Positions 11,668-20,644 of a stretch of 64,000 nt of DNA are shown here, piece after piece. Both the position numbers and the translations under genes were made by a program. The notes beneath the pieces were generated by a model that was given only the letters and a program-made list of their open reading frames with translations, made no database searches and was not told the DNA's origin. The number at the start of each line of letters is the position of its first letter. Positions within the stretch are counted from its first letter, which is position 1. Source of the stretch: Bacteroidota bacterium (GTDB lineage: Bacteria; Bacteroidota; Bacteroidia; Bacteroidales; UBA12077); contig JAHLLG010000002.1 in NCBI GenBank assembly GCA_020444275.1, positions 1-64,000 of the forward strand, read 5' to 3'.

Positions 11668-11832
11668 CCAACCTGTAAAAAGAAAATTTTTAGACCAAAT
11701 TAGTTATTTAGGTAATAGCATATCGTAAGGTCTTAAAAAAGAAAAATTTATAATTATTGTTGAGTTTGTTTTTTTTCGAACGAAACAACCAGTTGAAGTA
11801 AGAATTTAATTATTAACTTAAATAAAAATTAA

Positions 11833-12582
11833 ATGAAAATTCTAGTTTGCATAAGTAATGTGCCGGACACTACAACAAAAGCAAAATTTGTAAACGATAA
11901 CACTGCTTTTGATACAACCGGAGTTCAGTGGATTATTAATCCTTGGGATGAACTTGCATTAACAAGAGCGATTGAACTTAAGTCAGACGCTGCAAATTCA
12001 ATTGAAAACATTACAGTAATAACAGTAGGTGCAAAAGATGCTGAACCTACCATAAGAAAAGCATTAGCTATTGGTGCTGATGATGCAGTAAGAATTGATG
12101 CAGAACCAAAAGATGCCTATTTTGTGGCTGCTCAAATAGCAGAATATGTTAAAAATAATCCTTTCGATTTGATTTTTAGTGGAATTGAATCAGCAGATCA
12201 TAATGGTTCTGCAGTTGGTGGAATGGTTTCAGAATTCCTTGATATTCCATCGGTTTCAGCAGTTTCAGGTGTAAATATTGAAAATGGACAAGTAAAAATA
12301 ACAAGAGATATTGATGGTGGTAACGAACAGGTTACGGCAGAATTGCCGGTTTTAACCATTGTTCAGAAAGGTATTGCAAAAGAGCCTATGATTGCTGCTA
12401 TGCGTGGTATTATGATGGCTCGTAAAAAGCCTTTAAATGTAGTTGCTCCGGTTGAGGTTGAAGCGTTAACCGAAGTGGTAAATTATGAAATGCCACAACC
12501 TAAACCACCTTGTAAAATGGTTGATCCTGAAAACGTAAAAGAATTGGTAGACTTACTTCAAAACGAAGCTAAAGTTTTATAA
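11833..12582 (+). CDS. etfB: electron transfer flavoprotein subunit beta
   Basis: The small subunit of the cytosolic electron transfer flavoprotein, which takes electrons from acyl-CoA dehydrogenases and passes them to a membrane quinone oxidoreductase. At 249 residues it has the normal length, starts with MKILVCISNVPDTTTKAKF, and carries the AMP/flavin-binding fold (NPWDELALTRAIEL, FSGIESADHNGSAVGG) and the recognition-loop region (MRGIMMARKKPLNV). etfA follows 48 nt downstream, with the Fe-S module and an acyl-CoA dehydrogenase in the same direction, so it serves fatty or branched acyl-CoA oxidation, or the reverse reaction. Whether this Etf is bifurcating cannot be told from sequence by eye. 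Confidence 0.95.
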   Translation: MKILVCISNVPDTTTKAKFVNDNTAFDTTGVQWIINPWDELALTRAIELKSDAANSIENITVITVGAKDAEPTIRKALAIGADDAVRIDAEPKDAYFVAAQIAEYVKNNPFDLIFSGIESADHNGSAVGGMVSEFLDIPSVSAVSGVNIENGQVKITRDIDGGNEQVTAELPVLTIVQKGIAKEPMIAAMRGIMMARKKPLNVVAPVEVEALTEVVNYEMPQPKPPCKMVDPENVKELVDLLQNEAKVL

Positions 12583-12630
12583 TTCAAGGATCTTTAAACA
12601 ATATTAATTAAGAACTTAATAAAATTAGAT

Positions 12631-13590
12631 ATGTCAGTATTAGTATTTACAGAAAATTGGGATGGAAAATTCAAGAAAGTATCTTTTGAATTAGTTTCCT
12701 ATGCAAGTAAGATTGCTGAAATGTTAAATACCCAAACTGTTGCCCTTTCAATTGGTAACGTTCAGGATGATGAATTAAATTCTCTTGGAAAATATGGTGC
12801 AGATAAAATTGTATCTGTAAACAACGAGAAACTAAATATTTTAGATAACCAGGCATATACTTCCGTTATAGCACAGGTTGCCGAAAAAGAAGATGCTAAA
12901 GTTGTTGTTATTGCTCAAAACAATATGGGTAAAGCATTGGCTCCTCGCTTATCGGTTAAGTTAAAAGCTGGTTTAGGTGCAGGTGTTAGTAAGTTACCTT
13001 CAAGTGTTGAGCCTTTTACAATCTTTAAAAAGGTATATTCGGGAAAAGCATATTCAAATGTAGTTATCAAGTCTGATGTTAAGATTTTAACTTTAGCTCA
13101 AAACTCTTTTGAGTTTGAAGAAAATCCAAAATCACCTGCAATAGAAACATTTGAGCCAACAATTGGTGAAATTAAAACAAATGTTGAAGAGGTTGAAAAA
13201 CAATCAGGACAATTATTGTTAACAGACGCTGAAATTGTAGTTTCAGGTGGACGTGGAATGAAATCGCCAGATAACTGGGGTCCAATAGAAGAATTGGCAG
13301 GTGTTCTTGGTGCAGCTACAGCTTGTTCTCGTCCGGTTTCCGACGAAGGTTGGAGGCCTCACGGAGAGCATACCGGACAAACAGGTAAAATTATCGCTCC
13401 AAATTTATACATTGCTTTAGGTATTTCAGGTGCAATTCAGCATTTGGCAGGTATTAGCGGATCGAAATGTATTGTTGCGATTAATACAGATAAAGATGCT
13501 CCAATTTTCGAAGCTGCAGATTATGGTATAGTTGGTGATGCTTCAAAAGTTTTACCGGAACTAATTCAGGCAGTTAAAGACGTTAAATAA
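12631..13590 (+). CDS. etfA: electron transfer flavoprotein subunit alpha
   Basis: The large Etf subunit (319 residues), which binds FAD in its C-terminal domain. Visible FAD-site elements are VSGGRGMKSPDNW (about residue 205), AATACSRPVSDEGW and the GQTGKIIAPNLYIALGISGA segment, as in the family. It pairs with EtfB directly upstream. A strong stem-loop (13620-13654) separates it from the Fe-S membrane gene, which may lower expression of the distal genes relative to etfBA. Confidence 0.95.
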   Translation: MSVLVFTENWDGKFKKVSFELVSYASKIAEMLNTQTVALSIGNVQDDELNSLGKYGADKIVSVNNEKLNILDNQAYTSVIAQVAEKEDAKVVVIAQNNMGKALAPRLSVKLKAGLGAGVSKLPSSVEPFTIFKKVYSGKAYSNVVIKSDVKILTLAQNSFEFEENPKSPAIETFEPTIGEIKTNVEEVEKQSGQLLLTDAEIVVSGGRGMKSPDNWGPIEELAGVLGAATACSRPVSDEGWRPHGEHTGQTGKIIAPNLYIALGISGAIQHLAGISGSKCIVAINTDKDAPIFEAADYGIVGDASKVLPELIQAVKDVK

Positions 13591-13619
13591 TGAATCAGAA
13601 ATTAATATGATCTAGATGT

Positions 13620-13656
13620 AAAATGCCTAATGTGATTCAAAACTTAGGCATTTTAT
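13620..13656 (+). terminator. stem-loop inside the etf gene cluster
   Basis: A perfect 11-bp stem (AAAATGCCTAA at 13620-13630, TTAGGCATTTT at 13644-13654) with a 13-nt loop ends in a short T run. It lies 29 nt after etfA and 33 nt before the next gene. It looks like a leaky terminator or processing site, because the downstream genes belong functionally with etfBA. Confidence 0.6.
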
Positions 13657-13689
13657 CGATTTTAGATACTTCTTTAAAACTTTAAAACT

Positions 13690-15009
13690 ATGATAAATAG
13701 TATAATTTTTATTCTGTTATGGATAGCTGCAATTGCTTTCTTTACCTGGAATGTTAAAAAGATCTCAAGAAATATAAAACTTGGGAAGGATGTTGACATT
13801 AAAGACAATAAGAAAAAACGTTGGGGCCTGGTAATGAAAGTTGCAGTTGGGCAATCAAAGATGTTTGGGTTACCCATTTCAGGTATTTTACATGTATTTG
13901 TTTATGCCGGATTTATTCTGGTAAACATTGAAATGCTTGAAGTAATGGTCGATGGTGTTGCAGGAACTCACAGGGCTTTGGCAGATATTTTTGGATTTTT
14001 ATATCCTATTGCCATTAGTGCTTTTGAGTTTTTTGCTTTGCTGGTAATAATTGGCTGTGTGGTATTCCTTATTCGTAGAAATATTCTACGTTTAGATCGT
14101 TTCTGGAAACCTGAAATGAAGTGGTGGCCTCGATTAGATGCAAACATCATTCTTATAACTGAAGTTGTATTGATGTTTTCAATCTTTTTTATGAATGCTT
14201 CGGATTACATTCTTCAAACAAGAGGTGTTGAGCATTATAAAGAAGTTGGATCATTTTTCTTAAGTTCATTCTTTGTTCCAATGCTTCAGAATTTACCATC
14301 AGAAACATTACACATTATTGAAAGAACATGTTGGTGGTTGCATATTGTAGGGATCATGGTGTTCTTAAACTATATTCCATATTCAAAACATTTCCATGTA
14401 TTCTTATCATTCGTAAACGTATTTTACTCGAAATTAGCTCCTGCTGGAAAAGTAGACAACATGCCTTCAATTACTAAAGAAGTAAAAAGTATGCTTACAG
14501 GAGAAGAGCCTCCAATGGAAGAAGAAGGAGAAGAGGTTTCTTTTGGTGCTAGTGATGTAAAACAACTTACATGGAAACACTTAATGGATTCATATACATG
14601 TACCGAGTGTGGTCGTTGTACAAGAGTTTGCCCTGCAAACATAACAGGTAAAAAATTATCTCCACGGAAATTAATTATGGATGTTCGTGATCGTTTAGAG
14701 GTTACAGGGAAAAATATCGATAAGCATGGTAAAGATTATGTTGATGATAAATCTTTATTTGAATATATCACCAATGAAGAATTGTGGGCATGCACAACAT
14801 GTAATGCTTGTACAAATGCATGTCCGGTAAATATCGACCATGTATCCTTAATTCTTGAGTTACGAAGATATATTGTTATGGAACAAGCTGCATCTCCTGG
14901 TGAGCTGAATGCTATTTTCAATAACATCGAAAATAACGGAGCACCGTGGCAATTCTCACAGGATGATAGAATGCTATGGGCTGATGAGCTTTATATTAAC
15001 GAGAAATAA
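13690..15009 (+). CDS. membrane 4Fe-4S protein, NarI-like (EMO N-terminal part)
   Basis: A 439-residue inner-membrane protein. The first 250 or so residues form about five to six transmembrane helices of the nitrate-reductase-gamma (NarI) type, which bind b hemes and quinone in relatives. A soluble domain follows with two 4Fe-4S motifs, CTECGRCTRVCP near residue 303 and CTTCNACTNACP near residue 367. The next gene supplies a CCG cysteine-rich domain. Fused, this domain order (NarI-like, 2x4Fe-4S, CCG) is that of DUF224-type EtfAB:menaquinone oxidoreductases. With etfBA upstream and an acyl-CoA dehydrogenase downstream, electron transfer between Etf and menaquinone is the likely job. The function is inferred from domains and context. 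Confidence 0.8.
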   Translation: MINSIIFILLWIAAIAFFTWNVKKISRNIKLGKDVDIKDNKKKRWGLVMKVAVGQSKMFGLPISGILHVFVYAGFILVNIEMLEVMVDGVAGTHRALADIFGFLYPIAISAFEFFALLVIIGCVVFLIRRNILRLDRFWKPEMKWWPRLDANIILITEVVLMFSIFFMNASDYILQTRGVEHYKEVGSFFLSSFFVPMLQNLPSETLHIIERTCWWLHIVGIMVFLNYIPYSKHFHVFLSFVNVFYSKLAPAGKVDNMPSITKEVKSMLTGEEPPMEEEGEEVSFGASDVKQLTWKHLMDSYTCTECGRCTRVCPANITGKKLSPRKLIMDVRDRLEVTGKNIDKHGKDYVDDKSLFEYITNEELWACTTCNACTNACPVNIDHVSLILELRRYIVMEQAASPGELNAIFNNIENNGAPWQFSQDDRMLWADELYINEK

Positions 15010-15037
15010 TTTTAGAAGATAACGAATAGAAAATATT

Positions 15038-15838
15038 ATGTCTGAAAATAAAAGAAAAGTCGAAGTTCCTGTAATGGCCGATGTTTTTGCAAAAGGCGAA
15101 AAACCTGAATATCTGCTTTGGGTTGGTAGCGCAGGTGCATTCGATGATAGATATAAAAAAGTAACGCGTGCATTTGTTAAAATCTTAGAACACTTAAAGA
15201 TTAGCTATGCAGTTTTAGGTGTTGAAGAATCATCAAGTGGAGATGTTGCTCGTCGCGCCGGAAACGAAATGTTGTACCAGATGCAGGCGCTAACAAATAT
15301 TGAAATTTTGAATGGATATGAAGTAAAGAAAATTCTTACTTGCGATCCGCATGCATTCAATACATTCAAAAATGAATATCCCGATTTAGAAGGAAACTTT
15401 GAGGTAATTCATCATACACAATTTTTACGTCAGTTAATTGCCGATGGCACCTTGAAAATTGATAGCGATAAGTTTAAGGATAAAACCTTAACATATCATG
15501 ATCCTTGTTATCTTGGGCGTGCGAATGGCGAGTACGATGCACCAAGAGAGGTATTAGAAGCAATTTCTTCTAAAAAGGTAGAAATGAAACGTAACAAGAG
15601 TAATGCTTTATGTTGTGGTGCTGGTGGCGGACAGATGTTTAAAGAAGCGGAAGAGGGAGATAAGGAAGTTTTTATCGAAAGAATTGAAGATGCTTTAGCA
15701 ACTAACGCAAATATTGTGGTTACTGCTTGCCCTTACTGTATGGTTATGATGACCGACGGGTTAAAGTACAAAAACAAAGAAGAAGAAATAAAAAATTACG
15801 ATATTGCTGAATTAATAGAACAAACCTTAGAATTATAA
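15038..15838 (+). CDS. CCG-domain Fe-S oxidoreductase (EMO C-terminal part)
   Basis: A 266-residue soluble protein with the cysteine-rich CCG signature of HdrB/HdrD, GlpC and LutA proteins: YHDPCYLGR, then ALCCGAGGGQMF near residue 191, then TACPYCMVMM near residue 230. These cysteines usually hold a special 4Fe-4S cluster. A partial upstream CCG-like segment (LTCDPHAFNTFKNEYP) is also visible. It starts 28 nt after the membrane Fe-S gene and 16 nt before the acyl-CoA dehydrogenase. Together with the preceding protein it matches one split Etf:quinone oxidoreductase of about 705 residues. Heterodisulfide reductase itself is less likely, given the neighbours. Confidence 0.85.
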   Translation: MSENKRKVEVPVMADVFAKGEKPEYLLWVGSAGAFDDRYKKVTRAFVKILEHLKISYAVLGVEESSSGDVARRAGNEMLYQMQALTNIEILNGYEVKKILTCDPHAFNTFKNEYPDLEGNFEVIHHTQFLRQLIADGTLKIDSDKFKDKTLTYHDPCYLGRANGEYDAPREVLEAISSKKVEMKRNKSNALCCGAGGGQMFKEAEEGDKEVFIERIEDALATNANIVVTACPYCMVMMTDGLKYKNKEEEIKNYDIAELIEQTLEL

Positions 15839-15854
15839 TTTAAACGTAAATAAA

Positions 15855-17639
15855 ATGGAAGAAAAATTAACCATAAAAGGTGGTGAATTCCTGATTAAAC
15901 AAACGGAAGCCAACGAGATTTTTATCCCGGAAGAGTTTGATGAAGAACAACAGATGATCGCACAATCGTGCGACGATTTTTTAGAAACTGAAGTATTTCC
16001 AAATCTTGAGAGAATTGATGCTCAGGAAGAGGGTTTAATGGAAGAAATTGTAAAAAAAGCTGGTGAATTAGGTTTATTAGGAATTTCCGTTCCTGAAGAA
16101 TATGATGGATTTGGACAATCATTTGTTACATCAATGCTAGCAAGTGAAAGAATGGGTGCTGGTAATTCATTTGCAGTTGCTTATTCTGCTCACACAGGTA
16201 TTGGTTCTTGTCCTATTGCTTATTACGGAAATCACGAGCAAAAACAAAAATATTTATCAAAACTAGCTACTGGTGAATTAACTGGTGCATATTGCTTAAC
16301 CGAACCTGGATCTGGTTCTGATGCGAACTCAGGTAAAACAAAAGCAGTTCTATCAGAAGATGGAAAACATTACATTTTGAACGGACAAAAAATGTGGATT
16401 ACCAATGGTGGTTTTGCTGATGTTCAGACGGTTTTTGCTAAAATAGATAATGACCGTGTTTACAGTGCTTTTATCGTAGAAAGCAAGTGGGATGGAATTA
16501 CTTTTAATCCGGAAGAAAAGAAAATGGGTATTAAAGGTTCTTCTACTCGTCAGATTTTCTATAATGATGTGAAAGTTCCTGTAGACAATTTATTAGGAAA
16601 AAGAGGTGAAGGATTCAGAATCGCGTTGAATATTCTGCATATGGGACGTATCAAATTAGGTGGTAACGTTCTTGGTGCAGCAAAAAGAGCTGTTGATCAG
16701 TCGGTTAATTATTCAAACGAACGTAAACAATTTGGTCAGTTAATTTCTAGCTTTGGTTCAATAAAGCATAAATTAGCGCAACAAGCGATTAAAACCTTTA
16801 CATCCGAATCTGCAGTGTACAGAGTAAGTAGAAATATCGACGAAGCTTATGAGGTATATAAAAATATGGAAGGTTGTGATTTAGGTCGTGCTACTATGGA
16901 TGCCTACGGACAATTTGGTTCTGAAGCAGCTATTATGAAAGTATTTGCTTCTGAAGCATTAGATTATATTGTTGATGAAGAAGTTCAGATTATGGGAGGT
17001 ATGGGATTCTCTGCTGAAATGCCTGCAGACAGAAACTATAGAGACTCTCGTATTAATAGAATCTTTGAAGGAACAAACGAAATCAATCGTATCTTAGTAA
17101 CAGATACAATTGTTAAGCGTGGTGCTAAAAATCATATTGCACTTTTTGAAAAGGCAAAAGAAGTGATCGCCGAATTGGATAACCTGAAAGATGATTATAA
17201 ATCGCAGGGATATTACGAAGATAAAAGACATTATGTAGAGAACTTCAAGAAAGTAGCTTTAATGTTAATGGAAGTTGCAACCAATAAGTTCGAACGCAAA
17301 TTAGTTCACGAACAAGAGGTTTTAAATAGCATAGCTGATATATTAATGAATGTGTATGTTGCTGAGTCAACTATGTTGCGTGTTCAGAAGCTGGAAGCTA
17401 TTAAACCAGCCGATATGTGTGCTTTATACAAAGATATGCTTGATGTATATATTTTCGAAGCTGCATCGGTAATTTCTAAACATGCATTAGATGCTATTCA
17501 TTCAATTGAAGATGAAACAATGACTGAAAAGCTATTAAATGCAGTACGTGTTTATACAAACGTAGCTGGAGTAAATACAAAAGATGCTCGCAGACGAATT
17601 GCTGATAAATTAATTGAAGAGAACAAGTACTGTTTCTAA
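15855..17639 (+). CDS. acyl-CoA dehydrogenase (long form)
   Basis: A 594-residue FAD enzyme that introduces the alpha,beta double bond in acyl-CoA and passes electrons to Etf. The core (about residues 20-420) carries YCLTEPGSGSDANS, WITNGG and the C-terminal catalytic-Glu region IFEGTNEINRIL near residue 405. An additional helical domain of about 180 residues follows, as in VLCAD/ACAD9-like forms, making it longer than the usual 380 residues. It is the last gene of the etf cluster and is followed by a terminator. The substrate chain length cannot be read from the sequence. Confidence 0.93.
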   Translation: MEEKLTIKGGEFLIKQTEANEIFIPEEFDEEQQMIAQSCDDFLETEVFPNLERIDAQEEGLMEEIVKKAGELGLLGISVPEEYDGFGQSFVTSMLASERMGAGNSFAVAYSAHTGIGSCPIAYYGNHEQKQKYLSKLATGELTGAYCLTEPGSGSDANSGKTKAVLSEDGKHYILNGQKMWITNGGFADVQTVFAKIDNDRVYSAFIVESKWDGITFNPEEKKMGIKGSSTRQIFYNDVKVPVDNLLGKRGEGFRIALNILHMGRIKLGGNVLGAAKRAVDQSVNYSNERKQFGQLISSFGSIKHKLAQQAIKTFTSESAVYRVSRNIDEAYEVYKNMEGCDLGRATMDAYGQFGSEAAIMKVFASEALDYIVDEEVQIMGGMGFSAEMPADRNYRDSRINRIFEGTNEINRILVTDTIVKRGAKNHIALFEKAKEVIAELDNLKDDYKSQGYYEDKRHYVENFKKVALMLMEVATNKFERKLVHEQEVLNSIADILMNVYVAESTMLRVQKLEAIKPADMCALYKDMLDVYIFEAASVISKHALDAIHSIEDETMTEKLLNAVRVYTNVAGVNTKDARRRIADKLIEENKYCF

Positions 17640-17660
17640 GATTTTTTCTAAATACTTACT

Positions 17661-17694
17661 GCCCCGGTTCCTTTGGTTCCGGGGTATTTTGTTT
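17661..17694 (+). terminator. rho-independent terminator after the acyl-CoA dehydrogenase
   Basis: CCCCGG (17662-17667) pairs with CCGGGG (17679-17684), with a short inner stem, and is followed by a T-rich run. It lies 22 nt after the stop and closes the etf cluster. Confidence 0.75.
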
Positions 17695-17701
17695 TATAAG
17701 G

Positions 17702-17732
17702 TTTGAAACCTGAAGAATTTCAATTAAATTTA
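17702..17732 (+). promoter_or_regulatory. predicted promoter of the DUF2520-S46 operon
   Basis: TTTG (17702-17705), 19 nt, then TAAATTTA (17725-17732) fits the Bacteroidota -33/-7 pattern with one mismatch in the last base. The start codon at 17753 is 20 nt downstream. Confidence 0.45.
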
Positions 17733-17752
17733 CTGAACTTAAAAAATAAATA

Positions 17753-18553
17753 ATGAGTTTAGGTAAAACATTTCAAAATGGTATTGTAATTCTTGGTGCA
17801 GGAAATGTAGCTACTCATTTATCGTTAGCTTTAAAAAAATCCAATATTAACATTCGTACCATTTATAGTAAAACCGCTCAATCTGCTAAATCACTTGCTT
17901 CAAAAATTGATACAAACTTCACTACTACTATTGATGATATTCCTAAAGATGCGGATTTATATATTATTGCCGTTAAAGATGAAGTGATTATTGATATTAT
18001 ACGAAAATTACAAATTAAAAATGGTGCTGTAGTGCATACAGCCGGCAGTGTATCCATGAACTTATTTCAGGATATCTATTCAACGTATGGTGTATTGTAT
18101 CCGCTACAAACATTCTCTGTTAGTGAAGATGTTGATTTTTCTGAGATACCTATATTTATTGAGGCCAATGATCAAAAGTTGGAAAATGACCTACTAGTGC
18201 TGGCAAAAAAAATAAGTAACTCAGTGAAAGTAATGAGTTCGGAAAAGAGGACATTTTTGCATCTGGCAGCAGTATTCGCATGCAATTTCTCAAATCACAT
18301 GTATTCTATCGCATCTGAAATTATTGATCAGGCAGATGTGTCATTTGATGTACTTAAACCATTAATAAAAGAAACTACACGAAAAGCTATAGCCGGTAAC
18401 CCTTTGGATGCACAAACAGGTCCGGCTTTACGTAATGATCAATATGTTATACAAAAGCATATTGAGATGTTAAATGATAATGAAGATTATGAGAAAATAT
18501 ATAGATTTGTGAGTGATAGTATTTTTAAGCTAAAGCAAAAGAAAGAAAAGTAA
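17753..18553 (+). CDS. Rossmann-like NADP oxidoreductase, DUF2520 family
   Basis: A 266-residue protein with an N-terminal dinucleotide-binding fold (VILGAGNVATHLSLAL) and a C-terminal DUF2520 helical domain containing LHLAAVFACNFSNHM. The family resembles ProC-like pyrroline-5-carboxylate reductases and ketopantoate reductases, but its own reaction is unknown. It is the first gene of an operon with spacings of 3, 4, 9 and 11 nt to the HAD phosphatase, UbiA protein, Maf and S46 peptidase genes. The pairing with a KdsC-like phosphatase is common in Bacteroidota. Confidence 0.85.
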   Translation: MSLGKTFQNGIVILGAGNVATHLSLALKKSNINIRTIYSKTAQSAKSLASKIDTNFTTTIDDIPKDADLYIIAVKDEVIIDIIRKLQIKNGAVVHTAGSVSMNLFQDIYSTYGVLYPLQTFSVSEDVDFSEIPIFIEANDQKLENDLLVLAKKISNSVKVMSSEKRTFLHLAAVFACNFSNHMYSIASEIIDQADVSFDVLKPLIKETTRKAIAGNPLDAQTGPALRNDQYVIQKHIEMLNDNEDYEKIYRFVSDSIFKLKQKKEK

Positions 18554-18556
18554 AAA

Positions 18557-19078
18557 ATGGCAAACTTTAAAGAAGAACTTCAAAATATTAAAGCCTTTGT
18601 GTTTGATGTCGACGGTGTATTTACCGATGGTCAGATATATCTTGATCCAAGTGGTGAATTTGTTCGTTCGGTAAATATGAAAGACGGATATGCAGTGGCA
18701 TATGCCTTAAAGCAAGGGTATATTATTGGTATCATATCCGGAGGTAGCTCAGAGGCTACAAAAAAGCGATTTCAATATCTTGGAATAACGGATATTTATA
18801 TGAATTCGAGAGATAAGGTGAACGATTTTGAAGATTTTTATTTTAAGTATGGATTAAAACCCGAAGAGATTCTTTATATGGGTGATGACCTGCCCGATTA
18901 TGAGGTAATGCAAATTGCCGGTTTGTCTACTTGTCCTTCCGATGCAGCCGAGGAAATTAAAGCTGTTTCCAAATATATTTCAACATTTCCAGGGGGAAGA
19001 GGTTGTGTGCGTGATGTAATTGAGCAAGTGTTAAGGTTACAAGGAAAGTGGAAAAAATGTTTAAGCCTTAAACAGTAA
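18557..19078 (+). CDS. KdsC-like HAD-family phosphatase
   Basis: A 173-residue HAD hydrolase of the KdsC/CMP-NeuAc-domain type. Motif I is FVFDVDGVFTDGQ (residues 13-25), motif II is ISGGSS near residue 63, and motif IV is YMGDDLPDYEVM near residue 113. Family members hydrolyse sugar phosphates such as 3-deoxy-manno-octulosonate 8-phosphate. No kdsA or kdsB is nearby, so the substrate is uncertain. It begins 3 nt after the DUF2520 gene. Confidence 0.88.
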   Translation: MANFKEELQNIKAFVFDVDGVFTDGQIYLDPSGEFVRSVNMKDGYAVAYALKQGYIIGIISGGSSEATKKRFQYLGITDIYMNSRDKVNDFEDFYFKYGLKPEEILYMGDDLPDYEVMQIAGLSTCPSDAAEEIKAVSKYISTFPGGRGCVRDVIEQVLRLQGKWKKCLSLKQ

Positions 19079-19082
19079 GATT

Positions 19083-20033
19083 ATGTTGAGTTTTTTACGA
19101 CTAATACGATATAAAAATCTGCTCATTATAATTTTAACGCAATACTTGATGCGTTGGAGTGTTATTAAACCAATTCTTGAAGTATATGGCTTTAAACTGC
19201 AGTTTTCAGAACTTAATTTTTTCTTCCTTGTTATGGCAACGGTATTTATAACTGCAGCAGGTTATGTAATTAACGACTATTTTGATACCAAAACAGATCT
19301 TGTAAATAAACCTGAAAAGGTAATTTTAGGCAGACAGTTAAACAGGCGTTGGGCAATTATTTTACATATTGTATTCAATACCATTGGCATAGGTTTAGGA
19401 GCATATATTTCATTTTACATTGGAGTACCGATTTTAACCCTGGTTTTTGTTTTAATTACCGGAATTTTGTGGTTCTATTCGACAACATACAAGCGACAGT
19501 TTTTGGTTGGCAATTTAACGGTAGCATTATTAACAGCACTTGTTCCTTTAATGGTTATTCTTTTTGAAATACCTTTGCTTAATGAAGAGTATGGCTTGTT
19601 GTTAAAAGAAATGCATATTAATTTTACGCATATTATATTATGGGTTGGAATGTTTGCTGTTTTTGCTTTTTTACTTACGCTTATTCGCGAAATAATTAAG
19701 GATATGGAAGATTTTGAGGGAGATCAGGCATATGGTCGAAATACGCTTCCGATAGTACTGGGTATTATTAATACCAAAATTGTTGTGATCGGATTAAGCA
19801 TTTTTACATTGTTATCTCTGATATATTTATATGTAAGATTTTTAAATGACTCCATTACACTGGTTTATTTTGGCGTATTTTTAGTTATGCCTCTCATCAT
19901 ATTAGGCTATAAATTAATTAAATCCAATAAAAAGAAAGATTATCGCTGGGCAAGTAACTTATCAAAATTGATTATGTTGGCTGGTATTTTCTATGCTATT
20001 GTGGCGAATTATATTATTGTTCAAAATTTCTAA
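19083..20033 (+). CDS. UbiA-type prenyltransferase (GGGP synthase-like)
   Basis: A 316-residue membrane protein with about nine transmembrane helices. It carries both aspartate-rich motifs of the UbiA family: NDYFDTKTDLVNKPEK near residue 62, and REIIKDMEDFEGDQAYGRNTLP near residue 206. Bacteroidota homologues are usually named geranylgeranylglycerol-phosphate geranylgeranyltransferase, but they differ from the archaeal lipid enzyme and the acceptor is not settled. It lies 4 nt after the HAD gene and 9 nt before maf. Confidence 0.85.
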   Translation: MLSFLRLIRYKNLLIIILTQYLMRWSVIKPILEVYGFKLQFSELNFFFLVMATVFITAAGYVINDYFDTKTDLVNKPEKVILGRQLNRRWAIILHIVFNTIGIGLGAYISFYIGVPILTLVFVLITGILWFYSTTYKRQFLVGNLTVALLTALVPLMVILFEIPLLNEEYGLLLKEMHINFTHIILWVGMFAVFAFLLTLIREIIKDMEDFEGDQAYGRNTLPIVLGIINTKIVVIGLSIFTLLSLIYLYVRFLNDSITLVYFGVFLVMPLIILGYKLIKSNKKKDYRWASNLSKLIMLAGIFYAIVANYIIVQNF

Positions 20034-20042
20034 TGTATTCTT

Positions 20043-20633
20043 ATGTTTATTCCTAACATCGATGATTATAAATGTATTCTAGCTTCCCAATCGCCCAGGC
20101 GACATTATCTGTTAAAAGAAATTGGGTTGGAATTTGAAATTAAGCAAAAACAGTTTATCGATGAAAGTTACCCTGATCATCTTGTAAAAGAGGAAATCCC
20201 TGTATTTATTGCAAAGAAAAAAGCAGATGCTTTTGGGGTACTCCAGGAAAAAGAAATTTTAATTACAGCAGATACCATTGTTTGGTTAAATAATAAAGTG
20301 CTTCAAAAACCTACCGATGCCGACGATGCAATAAGAATCCTAAAGGAACTCTCAGGTGAATGTCATCAGGTTTACACGGGGGTTTGCATCAAATCAACAG
20401 AGAAAGAACTAGTATTTTCTGCTTGTACCGATGTTTACTTCAAAAAACTTACCTATGCTGAAATAGATTACTATATAAACCATTTTCAACCCTTCGATAA
20501 AGCTGGAGCCTATGGTATTCAAGAGTGGATAGGGTATATCGGGGTGGAAAAAATTAACGGATCGTTTTTTAATGTCATGGGATTACCCATTCAGAAATTA
20601 TATACAGAATTAGATGATTTTATAAACGGATAA
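20043..20633 (+). CDS. maf: Maf-family nucleotide pyrophosphatase
   Basis: A 196-residue house-cleaning pyrophosphatase of the Maf family. The signature CILASQSPRRHYLLKEIG is at residues 11-28, ITADTIVWLNNKVLQKP near residue 78 contains the catalytic Asp region, and FDKAGAYGIQEW near residue 156 is the conserved C-terminal motif. Relatives hydrolyse dTTP, UTP or modified nucleotides. It starts 9 nt after the UbiA gene and ends 11 nt before the S46 peptidase. Confidence 0.93.
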   Translation: MFIPNIDDYKCILASQSPRRHYLLKEIGLEFEIKQKQFIDESYPDHLVKEEIPVFIAKKKADAFGVLQEKEILITADTIVWLNNKVLQKPTDADDAIRILKELSGECHQVYTGVCIKSTEKELVFSACTDVYFKKLTYAEIDYYINHFQPFDKAGAYGIQEWIGYIGVEKINGSFFNVMGLPIQKLYTELDDFING

Positions 20634-20644
20634 ATAGATTAATT

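Larger units (their letters stand above)
11391..11832. other. 442-nt divergent intergenic region between Nramp-like and etfB
   Basis: No coding region was seen. Moving rightwards it holds a predicted minus-strand promoter (11410-11439), an inverted repeat (11455-11472), a 19-nt dyad (11572-11590), a predicted plus-strand promoter (11636-11667) and a small dyad TTTCG-AA-CGAAA (11774-11785) in a leader of about 160 nt before etfB. Confidence 0.7.
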
